NCBI RefSeq assembly: GCF_014205075.1
Contig: NZ_JACHMU010000001.1
Coordinates: forward strand, 186,001 to 250,000
Length of the DNA: 64,000 bases
Direction: 5' to 3'
Source: Microbacterium ginsengiterrae
GTDB lineage: Bacteria; Actinomycetota; Actinomycetes; Actinomycetales; Microbacteriaceae
Each line of letters opens with the position of its first letter. Within the stretch, counting starts at the first letter, position 1. The translations under genes and the position numbers were made by a program. Under the pieces are notes generated by a model, which was given only the letters and a program-made list of their open reading frames with translations, did not search any database and was not told the origin of the DNA. Shown in pieces: positions 53,862 to 63,860 of this stretch.

Positions 53862-54591
53862 CCAGCGCCTCAGCCAGCGTGAACGCCCCGGCGTACAGCG
53901 CCTTGCCGACGATCGCGCCCTCGACCCCGAGCGGGACGAGGTCACGCAGCGCCGCGATGTCATCGAGGCTGGAGATTCCACCGGAGGCGACGACGGGCTT
54001 CGGCGTGCGCGCCGTCATCTCCCGCAGCAGTTCGAGGTTCGGTCCGCGCAGCGTGCCGTCCTTGGTGACGTCGGTGACGACGTAGCGGCTGCAGCCGGCG
54101 TCCTCCAGGCGGTCGAGGACCTCCCAGAGGTCGCCGCCCTCCTTCGTCCAACCGCGCGCGGCCAGCGTCGTGCCACGGACGTCGAGGCCCACGGCGATCG
54201 CGTCACCGAAGCGGCGGATGACGTCGGCGGCCCACTCGGGGTTCTCGAGGGCGGCAGTGCCGAGGTTGACGCGGGCCGCTCCGCTTTCAAGGGCGGCCTC
54301 GAGGCTCGCGTCGTCGCGGATGCCGCCGGAGATCTCGATGTTCACATCGCGGTGCTGCTTGATGACCTTGCGCAGGATGGCGGTGTTGCTGCCGCGGCCG
54401 AACGCGGCGTCCAGGTCCACGAGGTGGATCCACTCGGCCCCCTGGTCCACCCACTCGCGTGCGGCGTCGAGCGGGTCGCCATAGCTCGTCTCGGACCCCG
54501 CCTCGCCCTGCGTGAGGCGGACGGCCTTGCCACCCGCGACGTCGACGGCGGGCAGCAGGGTGAGCTTGGGGGTGGACGCGAAGTCGTTCAT
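53845..54591 (-). CDS. priA: HisA/PriA bifunctional phosphoribosyl isomerase
   Basis: A 248-aa TIM barrel that isomerises ProFAR in histidine synthesis; in Actinobacteria it often also serves as TrpF. It has [20 protein letters not shown] with the catalytic Asp, [17 protein letters not shown], and [19 protein letters not shown] with the second catalytic Asp. Dual activity is inferred from phylum, as I see no separate trpF here. ATG at 54591. Confidence 0.92.
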   Translation of the reverse strand: MNDFASTPKLTLLPAVDVAGGKAVRLTQGEAGSETSYGDPLDAAREWVDQGAEWIHLVDLDAAFGRGSNTAILRKVIKQHRDVNIEISGGIRDDASLEAALESGAARVNLGTAALENPEWAADVIRRFGDAIAVGLDVRGTTLAARGWTKEGGDLWEVLDRLEDAGCSRYVVTDVTKDGTLRGPNLELLREMTARTPKPVVASGGISSLDDIAALRDLVPLGVEGAIVGKALYAGAFTLAEALDVAGD

Positions 54592-54677
54592 GTCATCCTC
54601 GGGTGGGTGGAGAGTGCGCAGAGGGCGCGAACTCCGACAGTAGTCCGCCTTGTGGCAGGGTTCAAAACCTGTTGCGG

Positions 54678-55307
54678 TCAGAGACTTTCGACCCAGTTGC
54701 GCAGCAACCGGATGCCGGCCTCGCCGGACTTCTCGGGGTGGAACTGTGTGGCCGAGAGGGGTCCGTTCTCGACCGCTGCCAGGAAGGGCTCGCCGTAGGT
54801 CGTCCAGGTGAGCTTGGGCGTGGGGAACGGCGGGATGACGTCGAGCTCCCACTTCTGCGCGGCGTAGGAGTGCACGAAGTAGAACCGCTCCTCCTCGAGT
54901 CCGCGGAACAGCACGCTGCCCTCGTCGGGATCGACCGTGTTCCATCCCATGTGCGGCAGGACGGGGGCGTTGAGCTCGGTCACGGCACCGGGCCATTCGC
55001 CGAGTCCCTCGGTGTCCATCCCACGTTCCACGCCGTGTTCGAACAGCACCTGCATACCGACGCACACCCCGAGGACGGGGCGACCACCGGCGAGTCGGCG
55101 CTCGATGATCTCGTCGCCGCCCTGCTCGCGCAACGCCTCGCGTACCGCGGCGAACGCGCCGACGCCGGGGACGAGCAGCCCGTCGGCCTCCAGAGCCTCG
55201 GCTCGGTCACCGGTGAGTCTCGCATCGGCGCCGGCGGCGATGAGCGCCTTGACTGCGGAGTGGACGTTGCCCGACCCGTAGTCGTAGACGACGACGGAGC
55301 GAGTCAC
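54678..55307 (-). CDS. hisH: Imidazole glycerol phosphate synthase, glutamine amidotransferase subunit
   Basis: HisH supplies ammonia to HisF. The 209-aa class-I amidotransferase has LVPGVGAF, the nucleophile Cys in [15 protein letters not shown], and His/Glu in [13 protein letters not shown]. It overlaps the hisB stop by 4 bp. hisF is not in the window. Confidence 0.94.
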   Translation of the reverse strand: MTRSVVVYDYGSGNVHSAVKALIAAGADARLTGDRAEALEADGLLVPGVGAFAAVREALREQGGDEIIERRLAGGRPVLGVCVGMQVLFEHGVERGMDTEGLGEWPGAVTELNAPVLPHMGWNTVDPDEGSVLFRGLEEERFYFVHSYAAQKWELDVIPPFPTPKLTWTTYGEPFLAAVENGPLSATQFHPEKSGEAGIRLLRNWVESL

Positions 55308-55909
55308 AATGCACCCTTCGTCGAGGGGATGCCGTCGACGAGCGGGTCGAGCGCCTTCGCCTGACGGAAGGCACGTGCGAACGCCTTGAACTCGGCTTCG
55401 GCGATGTGGTGCGGGTCGCGCCCCCCGAGCACGCGGACGTGCACGGTGAGTGCCGCGTTAAACGTGATCGCCTCGAAGGCGTGACGCACGAGAGACCCGG
55501 TGAAGTGGCCTCCGATGAGGTGGTGCTCGAACCCGGCGGGCTCACCCGTGTGCACGAGGTAGGGCCGGCCGCTGATGTCGACGACGGCCTGCGCGAGCGC
55601 CTCGTCCAGCGGTACGAGCGCGTCGCCGTAGCGCGAGATGCCGGCCTTGTCGCCGAGCGCCTCGCCGATCGCCTGCCCGAGCACGATCGAGATGTCCTCC
55701 ACCGTGTGGTGCGCGTCGATGTCGGTGTCACCGGATGCGCGGACGGTGAGGTCGGTCAGCGAGTGCTTCGCGAACGCCGTCAGCATGTGGTCGAAGAAGG
55801 GCACAGAGCTGTCGATGCTGCTGCGCCCTGTGCCGTCGAGGTTGAGTTCGAGTTCGACGGTCGACTCGGACGTGCTGCGACTGCGGGATGCCGTACGAGG
55901 AGCGCTCAT
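55304..55909 (-). CDS. hisB: Imidazoleglycerol-phosphate dehydratase
   Basis: The 201-aa monofunctional HisB has [37 protein letters not shown] and a second His/Glu metal-binding set in [15 protein letters not shown]. It removes water to yield imidazole acetol phosphate. ATG at 55909 overlaps the hisC stop by ATGA. Confidence 0.95.
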   Translation of the reverse strand: MSAPRTASRSRSTSESTVELELNLDGTGRSSIDSSVPFFDHMLTAFAKHSLTDLTVRASGDTDIDAHHTVEDISIVLGQAIGEALGDKAGISRYGDALVPLDEALAQAVVDISGRPYLVHTGEPAGFEHHLIGGHFTGSLVRHAFEAITFNAALTVHVRVLGGRDPHHIAEAEFKAFARAFRQAKALDPLVDGIPSTKGAL

Positions 55910-57000
55910 GATGTCGAGTCTATCGACGCCAGTGCATCCAGGAACGCGGTGGTCTCGGCCTCGGTGCCCGCTGTCACCCTGAGGTGATTGGGGATGCCGA
56001 CGTCGCGGACGAGGATGCCGCGCTCGTACAGCGCCTGGAACGTCGCACGGGGGTCTGCGACCCCGCCGAACAGGACGAAGTTCGACCATGATTCGTGCGG
56101 CAGGTAACCCAGCGCCTCGAGCGTGGCCGTGATGCGATCGCGCTGCTCGACGATCTCGTCCACCATGCCGAGCATCGTGTCGGAATTGCGGAGGGCCGCG
56201 ACCGCGGCCGCCTGTGTGATGCCGCTGAGGTGGTACGGAAGGCGGACGAGCCGCAGGGCGTCGATGAACGCCGGGTCAGCGGCGAGGTAGCCCACTCTGG
56301 CACCGGCGAATGCGAAGGCCTTGCTCATCGTGCGGGAGACCGCGAGGCGCGGTCGGCCCTCCAGCAGCGTCAATGCCGACTCCGCGTCGCGGGGCGCGAA
56401 CTCCTGGTACGCCTCGTCGACGACGACGATCCCCCGCGCGGCCTCGTACACAGCCGAGACGACATCGAGTCCGAGCGGAGTGCCGGTGGGGTTGTTGGGC
56501 GAGCAGAGCATCACGATGTCGGGGTCGGCCTGCTCAACCTGCGCCGCGGCTTCCTCCGCCGTGATCGTGTAGTCCGGCTCGCGCTCCCCCGCGATCCATC
56601 GCGCGCCGGTTCCCTGCGCGATGAGCGGGTACATCGAGTACGTCGGACCGAAGCTGAACACGGTGCGCCCTGGACCGCCGAAGGCCTGCATGATGTGCTG
56701 CAGCACCTCGTTGGAGCCGTTCCCCGCCCAGATCTGCTCCGGTTCGAGGTTGTGCCCGAGGTAGTCGGCGAACGCCTGCCGCAGCGTCGTGAACTCCCGG
56801 TCGGGGTAGCGGTTCACCTCGCGCAGAGCGACAGCGATGTCATCGAGGATGTCGCTGGCGACCTCGTCGGGAACGGGATGGGTGTTCTCGTTGACGTTCA
56901 GCGCGACGGGCAGCGGGGCCTGCGGTGCGCCGTAGGGTGTGAGGCCGCGAAGATCATCGCGGAGGGGAAGGTCGCCGAGAGAAACAGTCACCTTACCCAT
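55906..57000 (-). CDS. hisC: Histidinol-phosphate aminotransferase
   Basis: A fold-type I PLP enzyme of 364 aa. It has [11 protein letters not shown] near the N-terminus, [19 protein letters not shown], and the PLP lysine in [40 protein letters not shown], with the substrate Arg, ends the protein. First gene of hisC-B-H-priA-sseB in this window. Confidence 0.95.
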   Translation of the reverse strand: MGKVTVSLGDLPLRDDLRGLTPYGAPQAPLPVALNVNENTHPVPDEVASDILDDIAVALREVNRYPDREFTTLRQAFADYLGHNLEPEQIWAGNGSNEVLQHIMQAFGGPGRTVFSFGPTYSMYPLIAQGTGARWIAGEREPDYTITAEEAAAQVEQADPDIVMLCSPNNPTGTPLGLDVVSAVYEAARGIVVVDEAYQEFAPRDAESALTLLEGRPRLAVSRTMSKAFAFAGARVGYLAADPAFIDALRLVRLPYHLSGITQAAAVAALRNSDTMLGMVDEIVEQRDRITATLEALGYLPHESWSNFVLFGGVADPRATFQALYERGILVRDVGIPNHLRVTAGTEAETTAFLDALASIDSTS

Positions 57001-57030
57001 GTTAACGGCGGTGCCGCCCCTCGAGGCCGC

Positions 57031-57393
57031 TCAGTCGGTGTACTCCGCGGGGATCGCGATCTGCTGACCCACCTGCAGCGAACCGGTGCCGAGCGCGTTC
57101 AGCCGCTCGATGGCACTGATCACGGTGCGCGGGTCAGCGCTCGGTGCGACGGATTCGGCGATCGACCAGAGGGTGTCGCCGGGCAGGACCGTGACCGTCG
57201 CGAAGCTGACGGTCTGCGCCTCGTCTCCGGACGCGAGGGCGGAGCCGCCGCTGATCGCCGCGAAGGCGATACCCGCAGCGAGCGGAAGCGCAGCGAGGCC
57301 CGCGAGCACGCGCCTGCCGCGCGCCGTCAGGCGGAGCCGCGTAGCCGGACGAACGGCGGTGACGGACGGTGCGGTGACGGTGATGGTGCTCAT
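57031..57393 (-). CDS. LysM-domain membrane protein divergent from lexA
   Basis: ATG at 57393 gives 120 aa: a basic N-terminus, one TM helix (VLAGLAALPLAAGIAFAAIS) and a C-terminal LysM domain (about 70-120, VTVLPGDTLWSIAESVAPSA). The design (TM plus LysM, next to lexA) matches the SOS-induced division inhibitors YneA of Bacillus and the Rv2719c/ChiZ-type proteins of mycobacteria. It would delay septation after DNA damage. A LexA-box-like site lies in the shared promoter region. Function is inferred by position and domain. Confidence 0.85.
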   Translation of the reverse strand: MSTITVTAPSVTAVRPATRLRLTARGRRVLAGLAALPLAAGIAFAAISGGSALASGDEAQTVSFATVTVLPGDTLWSIAESVAPSADPRTVISAIERLNALGTGSLQVGQQIAIPAEYTD

Positions 57394-57468
57394 GTGATCT
57401 CCTCTGCCTCTTTGGCGTAGCGTTCGCATCCGCCGCTCGGCCGGGAGCGACGAATGCGAAGCTACGTA

Positions 57469-57484
57469 CCGAACTTATCTTCGA
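57469..57484. promoter_or_regulatory. SOS-box-like site between the LysM gene and lexA
   Basis: CCGAACTTATCTTCGA matches the actinobacterial LexA box TCGAAC-N4-GTTCGA at 10 of 12 fixed positions. Additional half-sites TCGAAC and GTTCGA follow at 57486-57511. Both flanking genes could be controlled from here. Confidence 0.65.
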
Positions 57485-57656
57485 ATTCGAACATCTGTCA
57501 AGAATTGTTCGAAACCCTGCACCCTCTTGCGCCCGACACGCTCGAACAGATCTTCCGAATCGGGCGATTTCTCGGATACGGTTTCGATAAGGACACCCCA
57601 CCACGGGCCACCGACATTCGAATCGCCGCACCGGCAACGCCCCCGAAGGAGCAGAC

Positions 57657-58343
57657 ATGAGCGACAACGCCGTCACCGAAGCGGAGGCGCCGCGGACCCG
57701 TCGGCGGAAGAGCCTCAGCCAGAAGCAGATGGCGATCCTCGAGGTGATCCAGGCATCGATCGCCGCGCACGGCTATCCGCCGAGCATGCGAGAGATCGGC
57801 GACGCGGTGGGGCTCAAGTCGCTCTCGAGCGTCACCCACCAGCTCGGTCAGCTCGAGCTCAGCGGCTACCTCCGTCGCGACCCGGGCAAGACCAGGGCGA
57901 TGGAGGTCCTGATCGACCTCCCCGGCACGAGTGGCGAGAACCCGGCGGACACGAACACCCCCGTCGGCGACGCGGCCATGGTCCCCCTCGTCGGTCAGAT
58001 CGCGGCCGGCGTGCCGATCACGGCGGAGCAGCAGGTCGAAGAGATCTTCCCCCTTCCGCGCCAGCTGGTGGGCAAGGGCGATCTGTTCATGCTCAAGGTC
58101 ACGGGCGAGTCGATGATCGATGCCGCCATCTGCGACGGCGACTGGGTCGTCGTCCGCACCCAGAACACCGCCGAGAACGGCGAGATCGTCGCCGCCATGC
58201 TCGACGGCGAGGCCACGGTGAAGACCTTCCGGCAGCGCGACGGCCACACCTGGCTGCTCCCCCGGAACAGCTCCTTCGAACCGATCCTCGGAGACGACGC
58301 CACCGTTCTGGGCAAGGTCGTCGCCGTCCTCCGCGCCGTCTGA
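57657..58343 (+). CDS. lexA: LexA repressor
   Basis: LexA represses SOS genes and cleaves itself on RecA filaments. The 228-aa product has an N-terminal winged HTH ([34 protein letters not shown]). The Ala-Gly cleavage site lies in [12 protein letters not shown], the catalytic Ser in [14 protein letters not shown] and the Lys in [13 protein letters not shown] at 57657 follows AAGGAGC. A small frame at 57454-57660 upstream is not credible. Confidence 0.95.
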   Translation: MSDNAVTEAEAPRTRRRKSLSQKQMAILEVIQASIAAHGYPPSMREIGDAVGLKSLSSVTHQLGQLELSGYLRRDPGKTRAMEVLIDLPGTSGENPADTNTPVGDAAMVPLVGQIAAGVPITAEQQVEEIFPLPRQLVGKGDLFMLKVTGESMIDAAICDGDWVVVRTQNTAENGEIVAAMLDGEATVKTFRQRDGHTWLLPRNSSFEPILGDDATVLGKVVAVLRAV

Positions 58344-58409
58344 CCACGCGACGCATCGACGTCGCAGGAACCATTCTCGGGTGTCGGACGCCCCGCATAG
58401 GCTGGGAGC

Positions 58410-60317
58410 ATGCCTCAGCCGTACGGAACCTGGTCATCGCCGTTCGCCGCTGCCGACATCGCGTCGTCCGCGCCACGCATCGACGGCGCGCGATTCGTCG
58501 GTGATGAGATCTGGTGGGGCGAGTCGGTCCCGGCCGAGAGCGGGCGGGTGACCGTACGACGCTCGTCGGGCGACACGGTACTCCCTGCGCCGTGGAGCGC
58601 GCGCTCACGCGTGCACGAGTACGGCGGTGGCGCCTGGACGGCCGACGAACAGGGGACCCTCTTCTTCGTGGAGGCCTCGGATCAGCGCGTGTATCGGTTG
58701 CAGCCGGGGAGCGAGCCGGAGGCGCTCACCGCGGTGGGAGCTGACGGGCGTGGCCCGCGCCATGGCGGGCTGCGGTTCCAGCACGGCCGGCTCCTCGCGG
58801 TCCGCGAGGACCTCGGCGCCGATCCGCACCGTCGGGCGATCATCGAGGTGCCGCTGGACGGGCGTGCAGCGGACGAAGCCGACGCCGTCCGCGTGGTCGT
58901 CGAGGGATCATCGTTCTTCGCCCACCCCGTGCTCTCCCCCGACGGCCGCAGCGTCGCATACGTCGAATGGAGCGGCACACGGATGCCGTGGCAGAGCGCT
59001 CAGCTCCACGTCCGCACCGAAGGGGCCGGCGGTGCCTTCGAGGAGGCGACGATCGACACCGTCAGTGCCCTCCAACCTCATTGGATCAGCGACTCCGAAC
59101 TGCTCTACCTCGATGACCGCCCGATCGCAGACGACGGCCCAGTGCGCTGGAGCCTGCACCGCGCGGTGCGGGATGCGAGCGGGTCGTGGCAACGGGCGGG
59201 CGTGATCGCCCCTGCGGACGCCGACACCGGGTACGGTCTCTGGGTCCTCGGCAACCGCTGGTATCAGCCTCTTCCCGACGGGCGGATCGTCGCAGTCCGC
59301 ACGAACGGGGCCGACGAGGTCGTCGTCGTCGACCGCGACGGCGCCGTCCAGACACTTGAGGTCCCCGCCAGTGCCCATGTCAGCGTCGACGACGTCAGCG
59401 GGACGCGGGTTCTGCTGTCCGGAGGGGGTGCGACGGTCAACGCCGGCCTGTGGGTCGCCGATGTGGAATCCGGCGACGTCAGCGCCGTCCGAGGCGGAGC
59501 GCCGGCCGATTCCGCATGGATGCCGCCGGCCCGCGCATTCACGATCGACGGCGCGCACGGCCCCGTACACGCCTTCGACTATCCGCCGGCCAATCCGAAT
59601 GTCGTCGCACCGGACGGCGAACTGCCGCCGTACATCGTCTTCGTGCACGGCGGCCCCACCGCGCACGTCGCCGGGGCCGCGTCCGCGGCGATCGCGTTCT
59701 ACACGAGCCGCGGCATCGGCGTCCTCGACGTCAACTACGGCGGATCCACGGGCTACGGCCGTGCCTACCGGGAACGGCTCGACGGGCAGTGGGGGGTCGT
59801 CGACGTCGATGACGTCCTCGCCGCCGCGCGCGGCCTCGCCGAATCAGGGCGCGCCGACCCCCGCCGGATCGCGATCCGCGGCGGATCAGCCGGCGGCTGG
59901 ACCGTGCTGTCCGCGCTCGTGCGCGGCGGAGTGTTCGCGGCGGGGATCAGTCGCTACGGCGTCGCGGATCTCCGCATGCTCGCGGAGGACGCGCACGACT
60001 TCGAGAAGCATTACATCGACGGCCTCGTCGGCCAGCTGCCGGAGGCGGAGCAGGTGTACGTCGAGCGTTCGCCCCTCACGCACACCGACCGCATCGACGT
60101 CCCGGTCCTGCTGCTGCAGGGTGAGGACGATCAGGTCGTCCCCCCGTCGCAGTCCGAGGCGATCCGGGATGCCCTCGCCGAGCGGGGCGTCCCGCACGAG
60201 TACGTCCTGTACCCGGGCGAGGGCCACGGATTCCGCAAGGCGGAGACGATCGTCGATTCGCTCGAACGGGAGCTGGCGTTCCTCGGACGCGCGTTCGGTT
60301 TCACTTCGACTCGCTAG
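58410..60317 (+). CDS. S9 family prolyl oligopeptidase-type peptidase
   Basis: A 635-aa alpha/beta-hydrolase peptidase with an N-terminal beta-propeller (about 1-370). The catalytic domain shows VFVHGGPTAHVAGAAS, the nucleophile Ser in IRGGSAGGWTVLSAL (about 494), Asp in LLLQGEDDQVVPP and His in YPGEGHGFRKAET. It would clip short peptides in the cytoplasm, as no signal peptide is seen. The final codons FTSTR and the stop lie inside a copy of a short dispersed repeat. Confidence 0.9.
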   Translation: MPQPYGTWSSPFAAADIASSAPRIDGARFVGDEIWWGESVPAESGRVTVRRSSGDTVLPAPWSARSRVHEYGGGAWTADEQGTLFFVEASDQRVYRLQPGSEPEALTAVGADGRGPRHGGLRFQHGRLLAVREDLGADPHRRAIIEVPLDGRAADEADAVRVVVEGSSFFAHPVLSPDGRSVAYVEWSGTRMPWQSAQLHVRTEGAGGAFEEATIDTVSALQPHWISDSELLYLDDRPIADDGPVRWSLHRAVRDASGSWQRAGVIAPADADTGYGLWVLGNRWYQPLPDGRIVAVRTNGADEVVVVDRDGAVQTLEVPASAHVSVDDVSGTRVLLSGGGATVNAGLWVADVESGDVSAVRGGAPADSAWMPPARAFTIDGAHGPVHAFDYPPANPNVVAPDGELPPYIVFVHGGPTAHVAGAASAAIAFYTSRGIGVLDVNYGGSTGYGRAYRERLDGQWGVVDVDDVLAAARGLAESGRADPRRIAIRGGSAGGWTVLSALVRGGVFAAGISRYGVADLRMLAEDAHDFEKHYIDGLVGQLPEAEQVYVERSPLTHTDRIDVPVLLLQGEDDQVVPPSQSEAIRDALAERGVPHEYVLYPGEGHGFRKAETIVDSLERELAFLGRAFGFTSTR

Positions 60318-60361
60318 CGCTCGCTCAGCACAAGCACTTCGACTCGCTAGTCGCTCAGTAC
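60302..60361. repeat. Two copies of a short dispersed repeat (REP-like)
   Basis: CACTTCGACTCGCTAG followed by CGCTC and CGCTCAG (60302-60330) recurs at 60335-60361 as CACTTCGACTCGCTAG then TCGCTCAGTAC. The first copy supplies the end of the peptidase gene. I recall similar TTCGACTCGCT...CGCTCAG repeats as common in Microbacterium genomes, but cannot check here. Confidence 0.65.
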
Positions 60362-60381
60362 GAGCCGCCCGGCTCTGAGGG

Positions 60382-60858
60382 TCACTCCCCCATGCGGTTG
60401 CGCAGGCGCATGGCGCGCTCGGCTTCGCGGGTGTCCTGCCGCTCGCGCAGGGTCTGACGCTTGTCGAACTCGCGCTTACCCTTCGCCAAGGCGATCTCGA
60501 CCTTGGCCCGCCCGTCGAGGAAGTACAGCTTCAAGGGCACGAGCGTGTAGCCGCCGGCGGAGACGGCGTGCTCGAGCTTCTGGATCTCCTCACGGTGCAT
60601 GAGGAGTTTGCGCACGCGCTTGGCCGAGTGGTTCGTCCAGTGCCCCTGCGAGTATTCGGGGATGTGCACGGAGTCGAGGAAGATCTCCTTGCCCTTGATG
60701 AAGGCGTAGCCGTCGGAGAGGTTCGCCCGTCCCTGTCGGAGCGACTTCACCTCGGTGCCGGTGAGCACGAGACCCGCCTCGTACGACTTCTCGATGTTGT
60801 AGTCGTGACGAGCGCGACGATTGGTCGCGATGACCTTCTCCCCGCGTTCCCTTGGCAT
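60382..60858 (-). CDS. smpB: SsrA-binding protein
   Basis: SmpB delivers tmRNA to stalled ribosomes. The 158-aa product has the core [34 protein letters not shown] and the basic C-tail ([20 protein letters not shown]). It follows ftsEX as in most Actinobacteria. The tmRNA gene ssrA is not seen in the window. Confidence 0.95.
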   Translation of the reverse strand: MPRERGEKVIATNRRARHDYNIEKSYEAGLVLTGTEVKSLRQGRANLSDGYAFIKGKEIFLDSVHIPEYSQGHWTNHSAKRVRKLLMHREEIQKLEHAVSAGGYTLVPLKLYFLDGRAKVEIALAKGKREFDKRQTLRERQDTREAERAMRLRNRMGE

Positions 60859-60932
60859 GGTTCTCTCCTGTGCATCCGGTCGTACAGCCAGCCCTCCACC
60901 CTATAACAGCGCGGGCCTCGGAGGAGCGGATG

Positions 60933-61847
60933 CTACGTGCGCAGCCAGCGACGGATCGCGAACCCGGCCGACAGCGCAGCCAGGATCACACCGATGGCGA
61001 TGAGGACGGGAACGACGAGGAAGGCATCCTGCATCGTCACCCATGTCGTGATGAACGGCACGCGGCCCTTCAGGTATCCCTCGACGCCGAAGTGCATGCC
61101 CGCGATCACGGCACCGCTGGCGAGTGCGGAGCCGAGGAACGCGGCGAACACGCCCTCGAGGACGAACGGCGTCTGGATGAATCGGTTCGAAGCACCCACC
61201 AGGCGCATGATCCCGATCTCCTTGCGTCGCGCATAGGCGGACAGGCGGATCGTCGTCGCGATGAGCAGCACCGCGGCGATGAGCATGAGCACGGCGATGC
61301 CGACGGCGATGTACGTGGCGACCGTCAGTGCCGAGAACAGCGGATCGAGATACTGACGCTGATCGAGCACCTCCTCGACCCCGCTGACGCCGCTGAACGC
61401 CTCCACGATGACCTGGGACTGCGTCGGGTCCTTCAGCGTGACCCAGAACGTCTCGAACATCTGGTCCTCGGTGAGGACGCTGGCCTGCTCGGAGCCGATC
61501 TGTTCGATGAGGTTGGCGTACGCCTCCTCCTTCGTCTCGAAGCGCACCTCGCTGATCAGCGTGTTCAGCGCGGGCCCGGCGAGCTCGTCGTTCACCTGCG
61601 CGATCTGTTCCTCGGTGGCGGCGCCGTCCAGGCACGTCTCGGCCTCCGAGACGGAAGAGCACATGTACACGGCGACCTGAGCACGCTCGGTCCAGTAGTC
61701 GCGCATGGTGCTGATCTGGCCCTGCATGAGGATCGCCGCGCCGACGAACGTCAGCGAGATGAACGTCACGAGCACGACGGAGATCACCATCGAGATGTTG
61801 CGACGGAGGCCTCCGAGTGCCTCCATCAGGATCAGTCCCACCCTCAC
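60933..61847 (-). CDS. ftsX: Cell division protein FtsX
   Basis: FtsX is the membrane partner of FtsE, controlling cell-wall hydrolases at the septum. The 304-aa product has one N-terminal TM helix, an extracellular domain (about 50-170) and three C-terminal TM helices (ATYIAVGIAVLMLIAAVLLI and following). The segment RLSAYARRKEIGIMRLVGAS is the typical cytoplasmic loop. ATGA overlap with ftsE. Confidence 0.94.
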   Translation of the reverse strand: MRVGLILMEALGGLRRNISMVISVVLVTFISLTFVGAAILMQGQISTMRDYWTERAQVAVYMCSSVSEAETCLDGAATEEQIAQVNDELAGPALNTLISEVRFETKEEAYANLIEQIGSEQASVLTEDQMFETFWVTLKDPTQSQVIVEAFSGVSGVEEVLDQRQYLDPLFSALTVATYIAVGIAVLMLIAAVLLIATTIRLSAYARRKEIGIMRLVGASNRFIQTPFVLEGVFAAFLGSALASGAVIAGMHFGVEGYLKGRVPFITTWVTMQDAFLVVPVLIAIGVILAALSAGFAIRRWLRT

Positions 61848-62827
61848 GAGGTCGGCCCCACTTCCTCGTCGTCGGCGGCATCGGACAGGCCGAGGCGGTC
61901 GGCGACACCGAGCTCTGCCACATCGACCTCGGGAAGGACGATGGGGTGCGTCCGCGGCCCGGAGGGACGCGGGGCGCTCTCCGCGGATGCCTCGGCCTCT
62001 CTCGCGGCCTTCATCGACGCGATCATCTCGGCGGTGAGCGGCTCGAGCGACTCGGTCTCGCGCTGCACCTCCTGGACGGCGGTCAGCGCCGCCGTCGCGG
62101 CTGCGCCGCGCTCCTCTTCCGGAACGAGCTGCGGGATCATCGAGCGATCCCCGTATCCACCGTGTGTCTCGTCGCGCACCAGCTCGCCGTCGCGCAGCTC
62201 GATCACGCGCCGCTGCATCTGATCGACGAATGCGGCCTCGTGGGTGGCCATGACGATCGTGGTGCCACCGGCGTTGATGCGCGCGAGCAGCTGCATGATG
62301 TCCACAGAGGTCGCAGGGTCGAGGTTTCCGGTCGGCTCGTCCGCGAGGAGCACCTGCGGGCGGTTGACGAGCGCGCGGGCGATGGCCACGCGCTGCTGCT
62401 CGCCGCCGGAGAGCTCATGCGGCATCCGCTTCTCCTTGCCCTCCAGCCCGACGAGGGCGAGCGCCTCCGGCACCGCCTGCTGCACGAAGCCGCGGGAGGA
62501 CCCGGTCACCTGCAGGGTGAAGGCGACGTTCTGGAAGACGGTCTTCGTCGACAGCAGACGGAAGTCCTGGAAGACGGAACCGATGTGACGGCGGAAGTAC
62601 GGCACCTTGCGGTTGGCGAGGGAGCGCAGGTCACGGCCGAGAACCGCCACGCGCCCCTTGGTGGGGACGTCCTCGCGCAGGATGAGCCGCAGGCAGGTGG
62701 ACTTGCCCGAACCGGACGCGCCGACGAGGAAGACGAATTCGCCCCGCTCGACCTCGAAGTCGACATCGGCCAGGGCCGGTCTCTTCGTGCCGCGGTAGCG
62801 CTTGGTGACGTTCTCGAACCGAATCAT
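61844..62827 (-). CDS. ftsE: Cell division ATP-binding protein FtsE
   Basis: An ABC ATPase of 327 aa. It has Walker [10 protein letters not shown], signature [15 protein letters not shown], and [15 protein letters not shown] as Walker B. Usual FtsE is about 230 aa; here about 95 extra residues follow the ATPase core, rich in Ala, Glu, Pro and Arg. Such extensions occur in Microbacteriaceae. With FtsX it couples ATP use to peptidoglycan cleavage at the septum. Confidence 0.94.
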   Translation of the reverse strand: MIRFENVTKRYRGTKRPALADVDFEVERGEFVFLVGASGSGKSTCLRLILREDVPTKGRVAVLGRDLRSLANRKVPYFRRHIGSVFQDFRLLSTKTVFQNVAFTLQVTGSSRGFVQQAVPEALALVGLEGKEKRMPHELSGGEQQRVAIARALVNRPQVLLADEPTGNLDPATSVDIMQLLARINAGGTTIVMATHEAAFVDQMQRRVIELRDGELVRDETHGGYGDRSMIPQLVPEEERGAAATAALTAVQEVQRETESLEPLTAEMIASMKAAREAEASAESAPRPSGPRTHPIVLPEVDVAELGVADRLGLSDAADDEEVGPTS

Positions 62828-62971
62828 GGCCTAACGAGCCTATGCGCGGTATCACGCGGGAACGCGAGCGACACCCCAGCGGGCGGACAGCTCTCCCCAT
62901 ATGGCGCGGCCTCGATTCCTGATAAGCATGTACGGGGCGCGCCGCGCCTCACCCAGACATCAAGGAGATTC

Positions 62972-63796
62972 ATGAGCACCCCCGCAGGCTGGTACGACGA
63001 CGGATCCGGACGCCAGCGTTGGTGGGACGGCCAGCAGTGGACAGAGCACTTCGCGCCGGAAGCACCCGCCGTCCCCGATGTTCCGCCCGCCGCCGACAGC
63101 CAGCCCTACGGCACCGGCACCCCTGAGACGTCCGCGTTCGCCGCCGGATACCCCGAGACGAGCACCGGTTACGTCTCGCCGGCCGAGCAGACCGCACCGC
63201 GTGCACCCCACATCGTCGGGTGGATCGCCCTCGGCGCCGCGGTACTCGGTTTCATTCTCGTGTGCGTCCCGCCGATCATCCTCGTCGGGTGGTTCCTGCT
63301 GTTCGCAGCATTCGTGCTCTCGGTCGTCGCCTTCTTCCTGAAGGGCAAGAAGTGGGCGCCCATCGTCGCCATCTGCCTCTCCGTGGTCGGTGCCATCGTC
63401 GGCGGCATCCTCGCGCTGGTGTTCTTCACTGCGGCCTTCGTCACGGCGGTCGAGGACGAGATCGACTACGCGACGAGTTCGCCGTCGAGCGCCTTCCCCG
63501 AGGACGAGCTGGATGACGATGCGGATGCCGACGCGGACTCCGATGCGGGAACGAGCACCGGGCGTCCCACCTCGGACGAGGTCGCCGCAGGACTCGCGGA
63601 GATCGTCGAGGCCACCGGCGCCGAGGGCTACACCGACGCGCACCTGCAGTGCATCGCCGACGAGTTCGTGGCATCCGACATGTCGGACGAGGTCCTGCAG
63701 CACATCGCTGCCGGGGACGAGATGTTCGACGATGCCGAGGCGGCCCTGGCGTTCGCCGAGGCGTTCGGTGACGCGCTTCCGGTCTGCCTCTCCTGA
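62972..63796 (+). CDS. DUF2510 membrane protein
   Basis: ATG at 62972 after AAGGAG gives 274 aa. An N-terminal DUF2510 Trp-rich motif (GWYDDGSGRQRWWDGQQWTE) is followed by a Pro/Ala/Thr linker. Two to three TM helices (IVGWIALGAAVLGFILVCVP, and a pair up to about residue 160) come next, then an Asp-rich linker and a C-terminal helical domain with paired Cys. Probably a surface-exposed actinobacterial protein of unknown role. Confidence 0.82.
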   Translation: MSTPAGWYDDGSGRQRWWDGQQWTEHFAPEAPAVPDVPPAADSQPYGTGTPETSAFAAGYPETSTGYVSPAEQTAPRAPHIVGWIALGAAVLGFILVCVPPIILVGWFLLFAAFVLSVVAFFLKGKKWAPIVAICLSVVGAIVGGILALVFFTAAFVTAVEDEIDYATSSPSSAFPEDELDDDADADADSDAGTSTGRPTSDEVAAGLAEIVEATGAEGYTDAHLQCIADEFVASDMSDEVLQHIAAGDEMFDDAEAALAFAEAFGDALPVCLS

Positions 63797-63809
63797 CGCC
63801 GCCGTATAC

Positions 63810-63848
63810 AGAGAGGGGCGGGGCGACGATGTCGCCCCGCCCCTCTCT
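63810..63848. terminator. Bidirectional terminator, 18-bp perfect stem
   Basis: AGAGAGGGGCGGGGCGAC and its exact complement (63831-63848) flank a GAT loop. It lies between the convergent DUF2510 and prfB genes and can end both. Confidence 0.92.
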
Positions 63849-63860
63849 CATGTCATCGGG

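Noticed and set aside
57454..57660. Possible 68-codon gene upstream of lexA
   Set aside because: It covers the SOS-box-like and promoter region, overlaps the lexA start and has no ribosome site or recognisable sequence.
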